DNA of 64,000 bases from Kaistella soli (GCF_019038595.1 NZ_JAHOPF010000001.1:372001-436000); one strand, 5' to 3'; shown: positions 1 through 9,288, counted from the stretch's first letter. The notes: generated by a model not told the origin, from the letters alone. A program made the numbers and translations.

Positions 1-1
1 G

Positions 2-826
2 GAAAACATTAATGGCAATAACCGTTACAAAGCATTTATACTTCTAACTTTTTTATACAATAATACCGGAGATTTAGAAAAACTGCAGCAGATTTTTGAT
101 GAAATCGACGGGTTTTTCAGTCAGGGAACGCTGTATTGCAGACGGCTGCTTTACAACTATTATTCGAGCAGGGTTCTGCTGCATTCCCGGCAGAGAAATT
201 ACGAATCAGCGGTATATTACGGGAAACTTTCGATCCGGCAAATGAATGAGGATATCTTGATGTACGTTAACAATTTGGTGTCTATTTATCTTCGTCTGGG
301 TCAGGATAAAGAAGCTTTAAATTTAATGGAAGAGTACAGAACAGTGTACGAAACCAACCATAATGATTTGCAGAAGATCATCTATATTTCCTATAATCTG
401 CGTGCGCTTACCGAACTTAATTTAAGCAGGAAAGCTGAAAATATAGGAATCTACTTTCTTCAGAAATATGAATCTGAAATCCTTAAACTCCGCTGGCACC
501 ACTTTTTTACTTCCTACTTCAATACGCTTTTAAGCAACGAAAACTATGAGGTAATTCTTCAGCTGGACAAGAAATACGGTTTATCCGATTTGGAAGATTT
601 AAGAAAAAATTCAGCCAGCTACGTTCCCAATATTAAATGGGCGGTTTCCGTCGCAGCTTTTCTGGAGAACAAAATTTCAGCCGATAAACTGTATCATACT
701 ATTTCTGAAAGCTTTAAAGACTTCAAAATTACCGAGAACAATAACGAACTTCTTGAAAAAAACCTCGTTCTGCTTTCTAAAAACCTTCCGGAACTTAAAG
801 AATTTTTTAAGTCGCATTTGAAATAA
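2..826 (+). CDS. Helical-repeat (TPR-like) hypothetical protein, 3' part
   Basis: The reading frame is open from the left edge to a TAA at 824-826, so the N-terminus lies outside the window. An ATG at 242 is internal and not the start, because the same frame continues upstream without a stop. About 274 residues are visible. They are helix-rich with regularly spaced Leu, Tyr and Ala in a pattern like degenerate tetratricopeptide repeats (for example YYGKLSIRQMNEDILMYVNN). I see no catalytic motif, signal peptide or membrane segment in this part. Soluble repeat proteins of this look usually mediate protein-protein contacts. The function cannot be assigned from this fragment. Confidence 0.75.
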   Translation, partial: ENINGNNRYKAFILLTFLYNNTGDLEKLQQIFDEIDGFFSQGTLYCRRLLYNYYSSRVLLHSRQRNYESAVYYGKLSIRQMNEDILMYVNNLVSIYLRLGQDKEALNLMEEYRTVYETNHNDLQKIIYISYNLRALTELNLSRKAENIGIYFLQKYESEILKLRWHHFFTSYFNTLLSNENYEVILQLDKKYGLSDLEDLRKNSASYVPNIKWAVSVAAFLENKISADKLYHTISESFKDFKITENNNELLEKNLVLLSKNLPELKEFFKSHLK

Positions 827-976
827 TTGTACTGGAACAAATGTTCAGGCTTCTGTTTTACTGTTTTCATATTAAGTTCTTCTATAAGTCACATCTCAAA
901 ATTTTATATTCTGTTAAATGTTCTTAATCAAGTTCACTTATCATTGTATCAACAATTAAAAAAAATTAATACGATT

Positions 977-3223
977 ATGAAAAAATCAGTTATTTTGGCA
1001 TCCTTGTTAAGCGTGGTTTTTGTGAGTGCACAGGTTGCTGATTCCACAAGAACACGGGATATCGATGAAGTTACCGTTTCTTCCAGCAGAAAAGTACAGA
1101 AGGTGGTAGATGTGCCTGCAACGGTAAATATTATCAACGCAAAAGATATTCAGCAGTTTACGAGCTTTAATGTCGGCGAACTTGCCGCAAGACAAAAAGG
1201 AGTAGATTTTGTGAGAGCCGGCGTTTTGGGAACAGGAATCAACATCCGTGGGTTTAACTCTGCCTTTAACTCGAAAAACCTCCAGATTACCGATGACAGA
1301 ATTTCAACCCTTGTTGCTACCGGTCTTCCGTTTGGAACTTTCAGTACGGTAATAAAAGAAGATATTGAAAAAGTAGAGATACTTTTGGGTCCTAACGGAA
1401 CACTTTACGGTCCCAATGCACATAACGGTTTGGTGAATACTATTTCTAAAAATCCGTTTAAGTCTCAGGGTACGATCATCGCACTTGGAGCAGGAAACCA
1501 GAACGTTTTAACTTCAAGAATCCGCCATTCGCAGGAAATCAGCAAAAAAATCGCCTATAAACTGGCTTTTGAGCATATTCAGGGAACGGAATTTAATTAC
1601 ACAGACTCAGTTTATGTAAATAACATCGCTTATCCGGAACTTGATTTGGACCGCGATTTCAACAGTACAAAATTCAACGGACAGGTCAACTATAAAGTAG
1701 GTTCGCTTTCAGAATTGGTCGCATATTACGGACACAGTAACAACAATAATATTGCGGTAACGAGTGCCGGAAGGAACCAAATAAAAGACTGGAATATTGA
1801 TGAGCTTCAGTTGAAATATCTTCATCCGAGATTTTTCTTGAATTCCTACTACCAGTGGAGTAATACCGAGGATACTTATGCAATGAACCAGAGAACGCAA
1901 AACTATGTGTCCTTCATTAACGCTGGTTTTTCTCCTGATGTCGCACGGGAGAGATCTTATATGGAACAGTGGTTTGGGGCTTCTCCAACTGCCGGTATAG
2001 CTTTGCAGAGAGGTTCACGTTTCAAAGATGATTCCAAAAGATGGGTTGCTGAAGGACAGTATAACAACACCTGGGGCGGATTCACAGTGATCGGAGGGGC
2101 GCAGTTCCAAAGAGACATGGCTTTTACGAAAAACACTTATATGCTGGATTTCAACGGACCCATTAATGTCAATCAGTTTGGCGTGTACGGACAGACCGAG
2201 TATAAAATTGACGGTTGGGCATTCCTCGCTGCTTTGAGAGTTGATAAGCACGATTATTATGGAACAAACCTGCTTCCAAAAGCTGCAATTACTAAAAAAC
2301 TGGGTGACGGAACATTCAGGTTAACCTACGGAAAAGGGATGGCGGTGCCTTCACTTTTAAATCTTGAAGGTTATTTATTTGGCGGGCTTATTCTTGGAAA
2401 CGGTGTTGGATTCACTTTGTCTGACGGATCCAAAATCAATCCGCTGCAGGTGGAAACCATCAATTCATTTGAAGTAGGATATAAAGGCTCGCTGCACAAA
2501 AAATTATATATTGACGCAAATGCATATTATAACCTTTCCGAAAATTTCATCAGTCCTTTAACGCAGCTGGCGACTAACGGGAGAACAGTAACTCACCGTG
2601 GCGATACGCCTCTTTCGCAGATTCCGGGCGCAAACCCTGCGTATGTATTAACGTATTCCAATTTTGGAAAAGTAGATACTTATGGCGTTGATCTGGGCTT
2701 GAGTTATTACTTTACGGATGCATGGAAAGGAGTTGTAAATTATTCTTATTTCGGAAGAAAAATGGATAAAAGTGATATGGCGAATGACGGCAATAAAGAC
2801 GGAAAAGTGTTAGATACCGATTTACCGGTAAACACTCCGGCAAATAAAGTAACAGTAGGATTAAATTATTCTTCCCCGACGTTCTTTGGTGCTGTTTACG
2901 GAAGATGGGTGCAGGATTATGATTTCTTCTCAGGTGTTTCTACGGCCGCTAAAACACAGGATTTAGACGGAAACGGTACAATTGACATTACCGAAAATGC
3001 TTATTATGCTCCCGCAAGAACCTGGAATTATGGCGCACTCGGTGGCTTTACGGTAGACATGAATGCAGGATACAATTTCAGCAACGGAATGACGGTCGGG
3101 GCCAATGTAAGCAACCTGCTTAATGCAGATATCAGAGAGTTTGCAGGATCGCCTTTCATCAAAAGACTGGTTTCTCTGGAATTCAGATATCAGCTCGATT
3201 TTTTCAAAAACAAAAACAATTAA
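977..3223 (+). CDS. TonB-dependent outer-membrane receptor
   Basis: The product is 748 aa if translation begins at ATG 977, which gives a clean signal peptide (MKKSVILASLLSVVFVSAQ). The frame is open back to a TTG at 827, but that stretch is not a convincing leader. A TonB-box-like DEVTV follows at residues 30-34. Next come a plug domain (roughly 40-155, with GPNGTLYGP and NGLVNTISKNP) and a long beta-barrel rich in alternating aromatics. There is no N-terminal carboxypeptidase-like domain, so this is not a SusC-type receptor. Two Asp/Asn/Gly loops near residues 602-612 and 661-672 resemble calcium-binding loops. The protein should import a ligand across the outer membrane using TonB energy. 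The substrate cannot be read from sequence; a siderophore, vitamin or small-organic ligand is possible. A hydrolase gene follows after 12 bp. Confidence 0.9.
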   Translation: MKKSVILASLLSVVFVSAQVADSTRTRDIDEVTVSSSRKVQKVVDVPATVNIINAKDIQQFTSFNVGELAARQKGVDFVRAGVLGTGINIRGFNSAFNSKNLQITDDRISTLVATGLPFGTFSTVIKEDIEKVEILLGPNGTLYGPNAHNGLVNTISKNPFKSQGTIIALGAGNQNVLTSRIRHSQEISKKIAYKLAFEHIQGTEFNYTDSVYVNNIAYPELDLDRDFNSTKFNGQVNYKVGSLSELVAYYGHSNNNNIAVTSAGRNQIKDWNIDELQLKYLHPRFFLNSYYQWSNTEDTYAMNQRTQNYVSFINAGFSPDVARERSYMEQWFGASPTAGIALQRGSRFKDDSKRWVAEGQYNNTWGGFTVIGGAQFQRDMAFTKNTYMLDFNGPINVNQFGVYGQTEYKIDGWAFLAALRVDKHDYYGTNLLPKAAITKKLGDGTFRLTYGKGMAVPSLLNLEGYLFGGLILGNGVGFTLSDGSKINPLQVETINSFEVGYKGSLHKKLYIDANAYYNLSENFISPLTQLATNGRTVTHRGDTPLSQIPGANPAYVLTYSNFGKVDTYGVDLGLSYYFTDAWKGVVNYSYFGRKMDKSDMANDGNKDGKVLDTDLPVNTPANKVTVGLNYSSPTFFGAVYGRWVQDYDFFSGVSTAAKTQDLDGNGTIDITENAYYAPARTWNYGALGGFTVDMNAGYNFSNGMTVGANVSNLLNADIREFAGSPFIKRLVSLEFRYQLDFFKNKNN

Positions 3224-3235
3224 ATTTTTTCACCA

Positions 3236-4009
3236 ATGGCTTTAACAACCATTAATGGGATTGATATCGACTATGCAGATGTAGGTGAAGGTAATGTTGT
3301 AGTGCTTCTGCACGGTTTAGGATCTACCAAAAAAGACTGGGATTTACAGATCCCGGTCTTATCCCAAAAATTTAGAGTGATAGCGCCGGATTTTCGTGCT
3401 CACGGAAATTCCGAAAGAGTTCCAAAGGAGCAGGGCGTTGAAATGATGAGCGAAGATATTTATGAGTTACTGAATTCACTGAGTATTAAAAAGGCTAGTT
3501 TCGTCGGCTTTTCTATGGGAGGCGCAGTTTCCTTTCAGATGGCATATTCACATCCGGAAATGGTTGATAAACTGGTAATTCTGAATTCCGGTCCCGATTT
3601 TAACAATGCGAAAGATGCTGGTATTGATATTCTGGCAGAAAGAACAAAGATTATTAAGGAACAGGGATTCCGGACATTAGCTAAAACTATTTCTTCAGGG
3701 ATGTTTCCGGAGGAGAACCAAAAAAAATGGCGCGACGACTTCGAGCACAGGATTGTCAGTAATGATGAGGATGCTTACCTCCATACTTTCGGCCAGCTGA
3801 TGAAATGGGGAATGAGTGATAAAGTTTCAGAAATTCCTCACAAAACCTTAGTTATTGCTTCCGATATGGATTACACCTCACTGGATTATAAAAAATCCTA
3901 TGTCGACAGAATGCAGAACGCAAAACTTGTAGTGGTTGAAAACTCACGGCACGGGATTGTTTTAGACCAGGCAGAAAAACTGAATGAAGAACTGATGAAA
4001 TTCTTATAA
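3236..4009 (+). CDS. Alpha/beta-fold hydrolase
   Basis: This 257-aa cytoplasmic protein has the classical alpha/beta-hydrolase layout. It has an oxyanion-hole HGLG motif at 26-29 and a nucleophile elbow GFSMGG at 91-96 with Ser93. A probable acid lies at Asp210 or Asp212, and the catalytic His is His239 (SRHG). There is no signal peptide. It begins 12 bp after the TonB receptor, and its stop is separated by one base from the next start, so it is probably co-transcribed with the 3-hydroxybutyrate dehydrogenase gene. In that setting it may act on an ester that releases 3-hydroxybutyrate or a related hydroxyacid. That is inference; the family also includes lactonases and esterases of other kinds. 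Confidence 0.85.
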   Translation: MALTTINGIDIDYADVGEGNVVVLLHGLGSTKKDWDLQIPVLSQKFRVIAPDFRAHGNSERVPKEQGVEMMSEDIYELLNSLSIKKASFVGFSMGGAVSFQMAYSHPEMVDKLVILNSGPDFNNAKDAGIDILAERTKIIKEQGFRTLAKTISSGMFPEENQKKWRDDFEHRIVSNDEDAYLHTFGQLMKWGMSDKVSEIPHKTLVIASDMDYTSLDYKKSYVDRMQNAKLVVVENSRHGIVLDQAEKLNEELMKFL

Positions 4010-4010
4010 A

Positions 4011-4781
4011 ATGAACAGAAAAGTTTTAATTACAGGAAGTACAAGCGGAATCGGTTTAGGCATCGCGGAAGCTTTTGCCAAAAACGGGGACCATATCATC
4101 TTTAACGGTTTGGAAAAAAACGGCGCTGAAATCGCGGCTGAAATCGGAAACAGATATGGCGTGAAAACGGCCTTCAAAAATTCCAATCTGATGACTCCGG
4201 AAGGAGTTCAGGAATTGGTTGATTTTGCTTACACCGAGTTTGGGACCATAGATGTTTTAGTAAATAATGCAGGAATTCAGCACGTTTCTCCAATCGAGGA
4301 TTTCCCGTTAGAAAAATATCAGCAGATTATAGCGCTGAATATGAATTCCGTTTTCTACGCGTCCAGAGCAGTATTAAGACAGATGAAGGAACAGCGCTTC
4401 GGCAGAATTATTAATATTTCTTCAGTTCACGGTATCCGCGCATCAGAATATAAATCGGCGTATGTTACCGCGAAACACGGTGTGATAGGACTTACAAAGG
4501 TTCTGGCTCTCGAAGGTGCTGCATTCAACGTAACCTGTAATGCAATCTGTCCGGGCTATGTGAAAACACCTTTGGTAGAAGGTCAGATTAAGGATCAGGC
4601 CATCTTCCATCATATGAGCGAGGAGGAGGTGATCGAAAAAGTGATGCTGAAAAAACAGGCTGTAAAAAGTTTCATTCCTGTTGAGAAATTAGGAGAAATT
4701 GCCGTATTTTTATCTGCAGAAAATGCAGCTGCTGTTTCCGGATCGGTTTTTACCTTAGACGGAGGTTGGAGTGCGCAATAA
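4011..4781 (+). CDS. bdhA: 3-hydroxybutyrate dehydrogenase (SDR family)
   Basis: A 256-aa short-chain dehydrogenase. It has the nucleotide-binding TGSTSGIG at 8-15, NNAG at 85-88 and the catalytic set Ser138, Tyr151 and Lys155 (YVTAK). The C-terminus ends in the family hallmark SGSVFTLDGGWSAQ, and the 'GIQHVSP' and 'NAICPGYV' segments match 3-hydroxybutyrate dehydrogenases closely. It oxidises D-3-hydroxybutyrate to acetoacetate with NAD+. The next gene encodes one subunit of the CoA-transferase that activates acetoacetate, which supports the substrate. Spacing is one base from the hydrolase and ten from scoA. A generic SDR with another hydroxyacid substrate is the alternative. Confidence 0.85.
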   Translation: MNRKVLITGSTSGIGLGIAEAFAKNGDHIIFNGLEKNGAEIAAEIGNRYGVKTAFKNSNLMTPEGVQELVDFAYTEFGTIDVLVNNAGIQHVSPIEDFPLEKYQQIIALNMNSVFYASRAVLRQMKEQRFGRIINISSVHGIRASEYKSAYVTAKHGVIGLTKVLALEGAAFNVTCNAICPGYVKTPLVEGQIKDQAIFHHMSEEEVIEKVMLKKQAVKSFIPVEKLGEIAVFLSAENAAAVSGSVFTLDGGWSAQ

Positions 4782-4791
4782 TAATTAAATT

Positions 4792-5493
4792 ATGATCGAC
4801 AAAAGAGTAAAAAACGCAAAAGAAGCCATTGAGGGAATTAGCAACGGAATGACTTTAATGCTAGGTGGATTCGGCCTTTGCGGAATTCCGGAAAACTGTA
4901 TTAATGCTTTGGTAGAAAGCAATGTTTCAGACTTAACCTGCATCTCAAATAATGCTGGTGTCGATGATTTCGGATTGGGATTATTGCTGCAGAAAAGACA
5001 AATCAAAAAAATGATTTCCAGTTATGTCGGCGAAAATGCAGAATTCGAAAGACAGATGCTTTCCGGAGAACTTGAAGTAGAATTAACACCTCAGGGAACT
5101 TTAGCTGAAAAATGCCGCGCTGCACAGGCCGGAATTCCCGCGTTTTACACGCCTGCAGGTTTCGGAACCGAGGTAGCAGAAGGGAAAGAAACCAAAGATT
5201 TCAACGGGAAAACGCATATTCTTGAACATGCTTACAACGCTGAATACTCCATTGTAAAAGCCTGGAAAGGTGATCACGCCGGAAACTTAATATTCAAAGG
5301 AACCGCCCGAAATTTTAACTCACCAATGGCAGGAGCCGGAAAGATCACCATCGCCGAAGTTGAAGAACTGGTAGAGCCCGGCGAACTTGATCCGAACCAA
5401 ATCCATATTCCGGGAATTATGGTACAGAGAATTTTTCAGGGCGAGAAATTCGAAAAAAGAATTGAGCAGAGAACCGTAAGAAAACGTGACTAA
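4792..5493 (+). CDS. scoA: 3-oxoacid CoA-transferase, subunit A
   Basis: A 233-aa alpha subunit of a family I CoA-transferase. It has the glycine-rich [11 protein letters not shown] at 25-35 and the conserved [12 protein letters not shown] and [25 protein letters not shown] segments. The enzyme moves CoA from succinyl-CoA to acetoacetate, allowing ketone bodies to be used for energy. It is the last gene of the forward run that starts at the TonB receptor or hydrolase. The partner subunit B, which carries the catalytic Glu, is not adjacent: it starts at 7460, beyond an oppositely oriented ABC transporter gene. A strong two-way hairpin terminator follows the stop. Confidence 0.92.
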   Translation: MIDKRVKNAKEAIEGISNGMTLMLGGFGLCGIPENCINALVESNVSDLTCISNNAGVDDFGLGLLLQKRQIKKMISSYVGENAEFERQMLSGELEVELTPQGTLAEKCRAAQAGIPAFYTPAGFGTEVAEGKETKDFNGKTHILEHAYNAEYSIVKAWKGDHAGNLIFKGTARNFNSPMAGAGKITIAEVEELVEPGELDPNQIHIPGIMVQRIFQGEKFEKRIEQRTVRKRD

Positions 5494-5503
5494 AGAAATA
5501 AAA

Positions 5504-5531
5504 AAAAGCGCTGAAAAAATTCAGCGCTTTT
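5504..5531. terminator. Bidirectional terminator between scoA and the ABC exporter gene
   Basis: A perfect 12-bp stem (AAAAGCGCTGAA and its complement) closes on an AAAA loop, with A-rich sequence on the left and T-rich on the right. It can end transcripts from both convergent genes. Confidence 0.85.
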
Positions 5532-5535
5532 CTTT

Positions 5536-7338
5536 TTATGCTACAATATTGTCTGTTTTTCTCTCCCCGATCTGCTGTCTCCACATCGCGTAATAAAGTC
5601 CTTTTTCATTTAAAAGATTTTCGTGGGAGCCGGTTTCGATAACACGGCCGCGTTCCAGAACAAAAATCCGGTCCGCATGCATAATGGTGCTCAGCCGGTG
5701 CGCGATCAGTACGGTGATCTGCTCTTTTTCTTCGGAAATGTTTTTAATCGTGGACGTAATTTCCTCTTCGGTAATGCTGTCCAAAGCAGAAGTTGCCTCA
5801 TCAAATATCAAAAGGTGAGGTTTTCTCAGTAAAGCTCTGGCAATGGCAATTCTCTGCTTTTCTCCGCCGCTCAGTTTTAGGCCGCCTTCACCGATAACGG
5901 TTTCAATGCCTTTTTCCGCTCTTTCCAGTAAAGCCGTACAGCTGGATTTTTGCAGTGCGATACGCAGATCTTCATCACTGGCGTTTGGATTTACGAACAA
6001 CAGATTTTCTTTTATTGTTCCTGCAAAAAGCTGGGTATCCTGCGTTACAAAACCAATCTGATTTCTTAGTTCGTCAAAATCAAACTCTTTTCCATTGATA
6101 TGATTAAAGAAAATTGTTCCTTCCAGCGGACGGTAAAGTCCTACTAATAATTTGACCAAAGTACTTTTTCCGGATCCGCTCGGGCCCACAAATGCGATAG
6201 TTTCGCCGTTTTTCACATGAAATGAAATGTTATCGATCGCTTTATACTGCGCACTTTGGTGTTTGAAAGAAACATTTTTAAATTCCAGTTCTTCAATTTC
6301 ACCGATCTGTTTCGGAGTGCTGGGCTTTTCTTCCGCAGGTTTTTTCATCAAAGTGTCGAAATTATGCAGTGATGCTTCCGCTTCACGGTACGAAATAATA
6401 ATATTTCCTATTTCCTGCATCGGTCCGAAGATGAAAAACCCATAAAACATCAGTGATAAATACTGTCCCGGCGTTACTACGTTTTTAAAAATCAGAAAAA
6501 GAAGCGTAAACGTAATCATCTGCTGAAGAAAATTTACCATTGTTCCCTGGATGAAACTTAATGAACGGATGCTTTTTACTTTCTTCAGCTCGAGGCCCAG
6601 AATTTTATAAGTATTGTTGTTAAGCCGTATAACTTCCTGATTCGTTAGTCCTAAACTTTTTACGATTTCAATATTTCTTAAACTTTCAGTGGTACTTCCA
6701 GCTAAACTGGTAGTTTCGGAAACGATGGTTTTCTGAATGGTTTTAATTCTTTTGCTCAACAAATTGGTCACAAATGCAATAAGAAAAATCCCCACGATAT
6801 AAACCGGCATGATCGACCAGTGCAGACGGATCGCATATACAGAAACGAAAATGATACTCACCAGAATTCCGAAAAAAACGTTGATGAAATTAGTAATGAA
6901 TTTAACTGAATCTTCTCTTACTTTGGTTAAAATAGATAAAGTTTCACCACTTCTCTGGTCTTCAAATTCCTGGAAAGGCAGCGCCATAGAATGTTTCAGT
7001 CCGTCAGTAAAAATATTGGCCCCGAATTTTTGGGTGATGACATTCACTGTATAATCCTGAAAAGCCTTTGCGATTCTGCTGATCATCGCAGTTCCTATCA
7101 GTAAGCCTAAAAAATAAAAGACACCGTGATAAATACTGTCTCCGTAAAAGTACTGATTGAGATTTCGCGGCAGCAGTTTTTCTTTGTCGAAGAAATTGGG
7201 ATGGGTAACCAGCTGATCCAGAATGTTTCCGGTAATTGCAGGTGCAAATAAAGAAAATACCTGATTGGTTGTGGCTAAAAGCAAAGATAAGACAATCAGC
7301 CATTTATGGGGTTTTAGATAATAGAATAAGGTTTTCAT
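5536..7338 (-). CDS. ABC exporter (fused permease and ATPase)
   Basis: A 600-aa half-transporter of the MsbA/MDR exporter type. The N-terminal ~330 residues hold about six membrane helices, beginning with LIVLSLLLATTNQVFSL. The nucleotide-binding domain follows, with Walker A GPSGSGKST at 385-393, Q-loop VTQDTQLF, signature LSGGE near 490, Walker B LLIFDEATSALD near 509 and switch-His IAHRL. It should work as a homodimer in the inner membrane, exporting a lipid, peptide or drug. The substrate is not evident. It sits in reverse orientation exactly between the two CoA-transferase subunit genes. I see nothing linking it functionally to ketone-body use. Confidence 0.92.
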   Translation of the reverse strand: MKTLFYYLKPHKWLIVLSLLLATTNQVFSLFAPAITGNILDQLVTHPNFFDKEKLLPRNLNQYFYGDSIYHGVFYFLGLLIGTAMISRIAKAFQDYTVNVITQKFGANIFTDGLKHSMALPFQEFEDQRSGETLSILTKVREDSVKFITNFINVFFGILVSIIFVSVYAIRLHWSIMPVYIVGIFLIAFVTNLLSKRIKTIQKTIVSETTSLAGSTTESLRNIEIVKSLGLTNQEVIRLNNNTYKILGLELKKVKSIRSLSFIQGTMVNFLQQMITFTLLFLIFKNVVTPGQYLSLMFYGFFIFGPMQEIGNIIISYREAEASLHNFDTLMKKPAEEKPSTPKQIGEIEELEFKNVSFKHQSAQYKAIDNISFHVKNGETIAFVGPSGSGKSTLVKLLVGLYRPLEGTIFFNHINGKEFDFDELRNQIGFVTQDTQLFAGTIKENLLFVNPNASDEDLRIALQKSSCTALLERAEKGIETVIGEGGLKLSGGEKQRIAIARALLRKPHLLIFDEATSALDSITEEEITSTIKNISEEKEQITVLIAHRLSTIMHADRIFVLERGRVIETGSHENLLNEKGLYYAMWRQQIGERKTDNIVA

Positions 7339-7459
7339 TTGTTGAGTCTTGTCTGCAAAAATAATGATATAATTAAAACCGCCGTGTTTATTTTTATTGG
7401 ACTTGTTTTTCCTTTTGTATTAAAGGTAAAATGTTTAAATTGCAGTTAAACTTTTAATT

Positions 7460-8113
7460 ATGCTCACAAAAGAACAGATCGCACAGAGGATTTCCAAAGA
7501 AGTAAAAGACCGCTACTATGTCAATCTCGGAATAGGGATACCAACATTGGTGGCAAATTACGTCCCACAGGATATTTCCGTGGAATTTCAAAGTGAAAAC
7601 GGTGTGCTCGGGATGGGGCCTTTTCCGTTCGAAGGTGACGAAGATCCGGACCTGATTAATGCAGGAAAGCAGACTATTACCACACTTCCCGGAGCTTCAT
7701 TTTTCGATTCCGCTTTCAGTTTCGGGATGATCAGAAGCCAGAAGGTAGATCTTACCATTCTCGGAGCAATGGAAGTTTCAGAAAACGGCGATATTGCCAA
7801 CTGGAAAATTCCCGGAAAAATGGTAAAAGGTATGGGCGGCGCAATGGATTTGGTAGCTTCTGCAGAAAATATTATCGTTGCGATGATGCACGTCAACAAG
7901 GCCGGTGAAAGCAAAATCCTGAAAAAATGCACGCTTCCTTTAACCGGAGTGGGCTGTGTAAAAAAAGTAGTGACCGAATTAGCAGTAATGGACGTTACGC
8001 CAAATGGTTTCAAACTGCTGGAAAGAGCGCCCGGAGTTTCCGTCGAGGATATTGTAAAAGCCACAGAAGCAGAATTAATCATCGAAGGTGAAATACCCGA
8101 AATGCAATTTTAA
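7460..8113 (+). CDS. scoB: 3-oxoacid CoA-transferase, subunit B
   Basis: A 217-aa beta subunit of the acetoacetate:succinyl-CoA transferase. VNLGIGIPTL at 21-30 is followed by QSENGVLGMGP, in which Glu46 is the catalytic glutamate that forms the CoA thioester. The C-terminal part (MDLVASAENIIVAM and VMDVTPNGF) is typical of the family. It needs scoA (4792-5493) to form an active enzyme. Its gene is physically separated from scoA and must have its own promoter in the 121 bp after the divergent ABC gene. It is followed by a strong terminator. Confidence 0.92.
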   Translation: MLTKEQIAQRISKEVKDRYYVNLGIGIPTLVANYVPQDISVEFQSENGVLGMGPFPFEGDEDPDLINAGKQTITTLPGASFFDSAFSFGMIRSQKVDLTILGAMEVSENGDIANWKIPGKMVKGMGGAMDLVASAENIIVAMMHVNKAGESKILKKCTLPLTGVGCVKKVVTELAVMDVTPNGFKLLERAPGVSVEDIVKATEAELIIEGEIPEMQF

Positions 8114-8137
8114 ACAGAATTTAGATCCAAATATTAT

Positions 8138-8170
8138 ATCCTTTTCAATTTGAAAAGGATTTTTTTTTTT
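8138..8170 (+). terminator. Rho-independent terminator of scoB
   Basis: A 10-bp perfect stem (ATCCTTTTCA and its complement, 3-nt loop) is followed directly by a run of ten T, 25 bp after the scoB stop. Confidence 0.9.
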
Positions 8171-8171
8171 G

Positions 8172-8290
8172 GAGCAGGAAGATTCTTTCTTCTTTTGAAT
8201 TACGGTCCCGCTGTTCATTGCAATCTTTTTTACGGGCGCGGCGAAGCCGCGCCCGTAAAAAAGGATTTCCATTGCCATCGGGGCTAGGAA
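8172..8290. repeat. Putative non-coding palindromic repeat element with a GC-rich core
   Basis: Directly after the scoB terminator lies sequence unlike the rest of the window. It has a perfect 18-bp inverted repeat (arms 8225-8242 and 8246-8263, loop GAA), whose inner 11 bp are almost all G or C, inside looser outer arms (ATTGCAATC... and ...GGATTTCCATTGC). The core GCGAAGC is the sequence of an exceptionally stable DNA mini-hairpin. No reading frame of note crosses it. The layout resembles dispersed REP/MITE-like elements in flavobacterial intergenic regions, but only one copy is visible here, so dispersal is an inference. Confidence 0.5.
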
Positions 8291-8408
8291 GAAATTTCAT
8301 TTTTTTTCAGAAACCACAACAAATTTTCTGAAATTATTTTGATAGGTTAAAAAAAACATTATATCTTTATGATATCAAAACAATATCAAACACTCAAAAT
8401 TATTAATC

Positions 8409-9275
8409 ATGGAAAAAACTTTAAAACCACTCTCAGGCTACCTTGCTTTGGTTATCAGTCTTCTTCTTTTCGTTGCAGGACTTTATTTATTCATCAATGG
8501 CGTTGATCAGAACACCACTTTTGTCATTCTGGGAATTATCTGCTTTATTGCATTTGCCTTTTTTATGAAAGGTTTAATGATTATTCAGCCCAACCATGCA
8601 CGGGTACTCAATTTTTTCGGAAAATATGTAGGCTCGGTGAAAGATAACGGCCTGTTTTTTATCAATCCTTTATACAATTCTCAGAAAATTTCACTACGTT
8701 CCGAAAATCTGCAGGGACAAACCTTAAAAGTGAATGATAAAATGGGAAATCCTATTGAAATTGGTGTGGTAATGGTATGGAAAGTGGGTGATACTTATAA
8801 AGCTGCTTTCGATGTTGAACGTTATTCAGATTTCGTGAAAATGCAGAGTGAAGCCGCAGTTCGGCATTTGGCAATGAGTTTTCCGTACGATAATTTAGAA
8901 GATGACCACGCTCCGATTACTTTACGGGAAGGCGGTGAAAAAATCAACCAGATCCTGGAACAGGAACTTACAGACAGGCTTTCAAAGGCCGGAATCATCA
9001 TTCAGGAAGCCAGAATTTCTCACCTTGCCTATGCTTCCGAAATTGCAGGCGCAATGTTGCAGCGTCAGCAGGCAACAGCGATTGTGGCTGCAAGAACAAA
9101 AATTGTTGAAGGCGCAGTTGGGATGGTAGATCTCGCCCTGAAAAAACTTTCCGCAGAAAATATTGTTGAACTTGATGATGAAAGAAAGGCGGCTATGGTA
9201 TCCAATCTTATGGTGGTTCTTTGCGGTGAAAAAGCCGCCCAGCCCATATTGAATGCCGGAACTTTATACAACTAA
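8409..9275 (+). CDS. SPFH/band-7 domain membrane protein
   Basis: A 288-aa protein with two hydrophobic segments near the N-terminus (about 10-32 and 37-57). An SPFH (stomatin/prohibitin/flotillin) domain follows, from QPNHARVLNFFGKYVGSV through the Ala/Glu/Gln-rich helix (IAGAMLQRQQATAIVAARTKIVEGAV). SPFH proteins form large rings on the inner membrane and often control proteases or membrane microdomains. I see no adjacent NfeD-like gene, which is the usual partner of one branch. A TATCTTTA -7-like box lies about 40 bp upstream. The next small gene starts at or just past its end, so the two are probably co-transcribed. Confidence 0.88.
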   Translation: MEKTLKPLSGYLALVISLLLFVAGLYLFINGVDQNTTFVILGIICFIAFAFFMKGLMIIQPNHARVLNFFGKYVGSVKDNGLFFINPLYNSQKISLRSENLQGQTLKVNDKMGNPIEIGVVMVWKVGDTYKAAFDVERYSDFVKMQSEAAVRHLAMSFPYDNLEDDHAPITLREGGEKINQILEQELTDRLSKAGIIIQEARISHLAYASEIAGAMLQRQQATAIVAARTKIVEGAVGMVDLALKKLSAENIVELDDERKAAMVSNLMVVLCGEKAAQPILNAGTLYN

Positions 9276-9288
9276 AAAAATAATCATT

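Noticed and set aside
827-976. A longer TonB receptor frame starting at TTG 827.
   Set aside because: The extension lacks a signal sequence and the ATG at 977 gives a proper one. The stretch is better read as leader.
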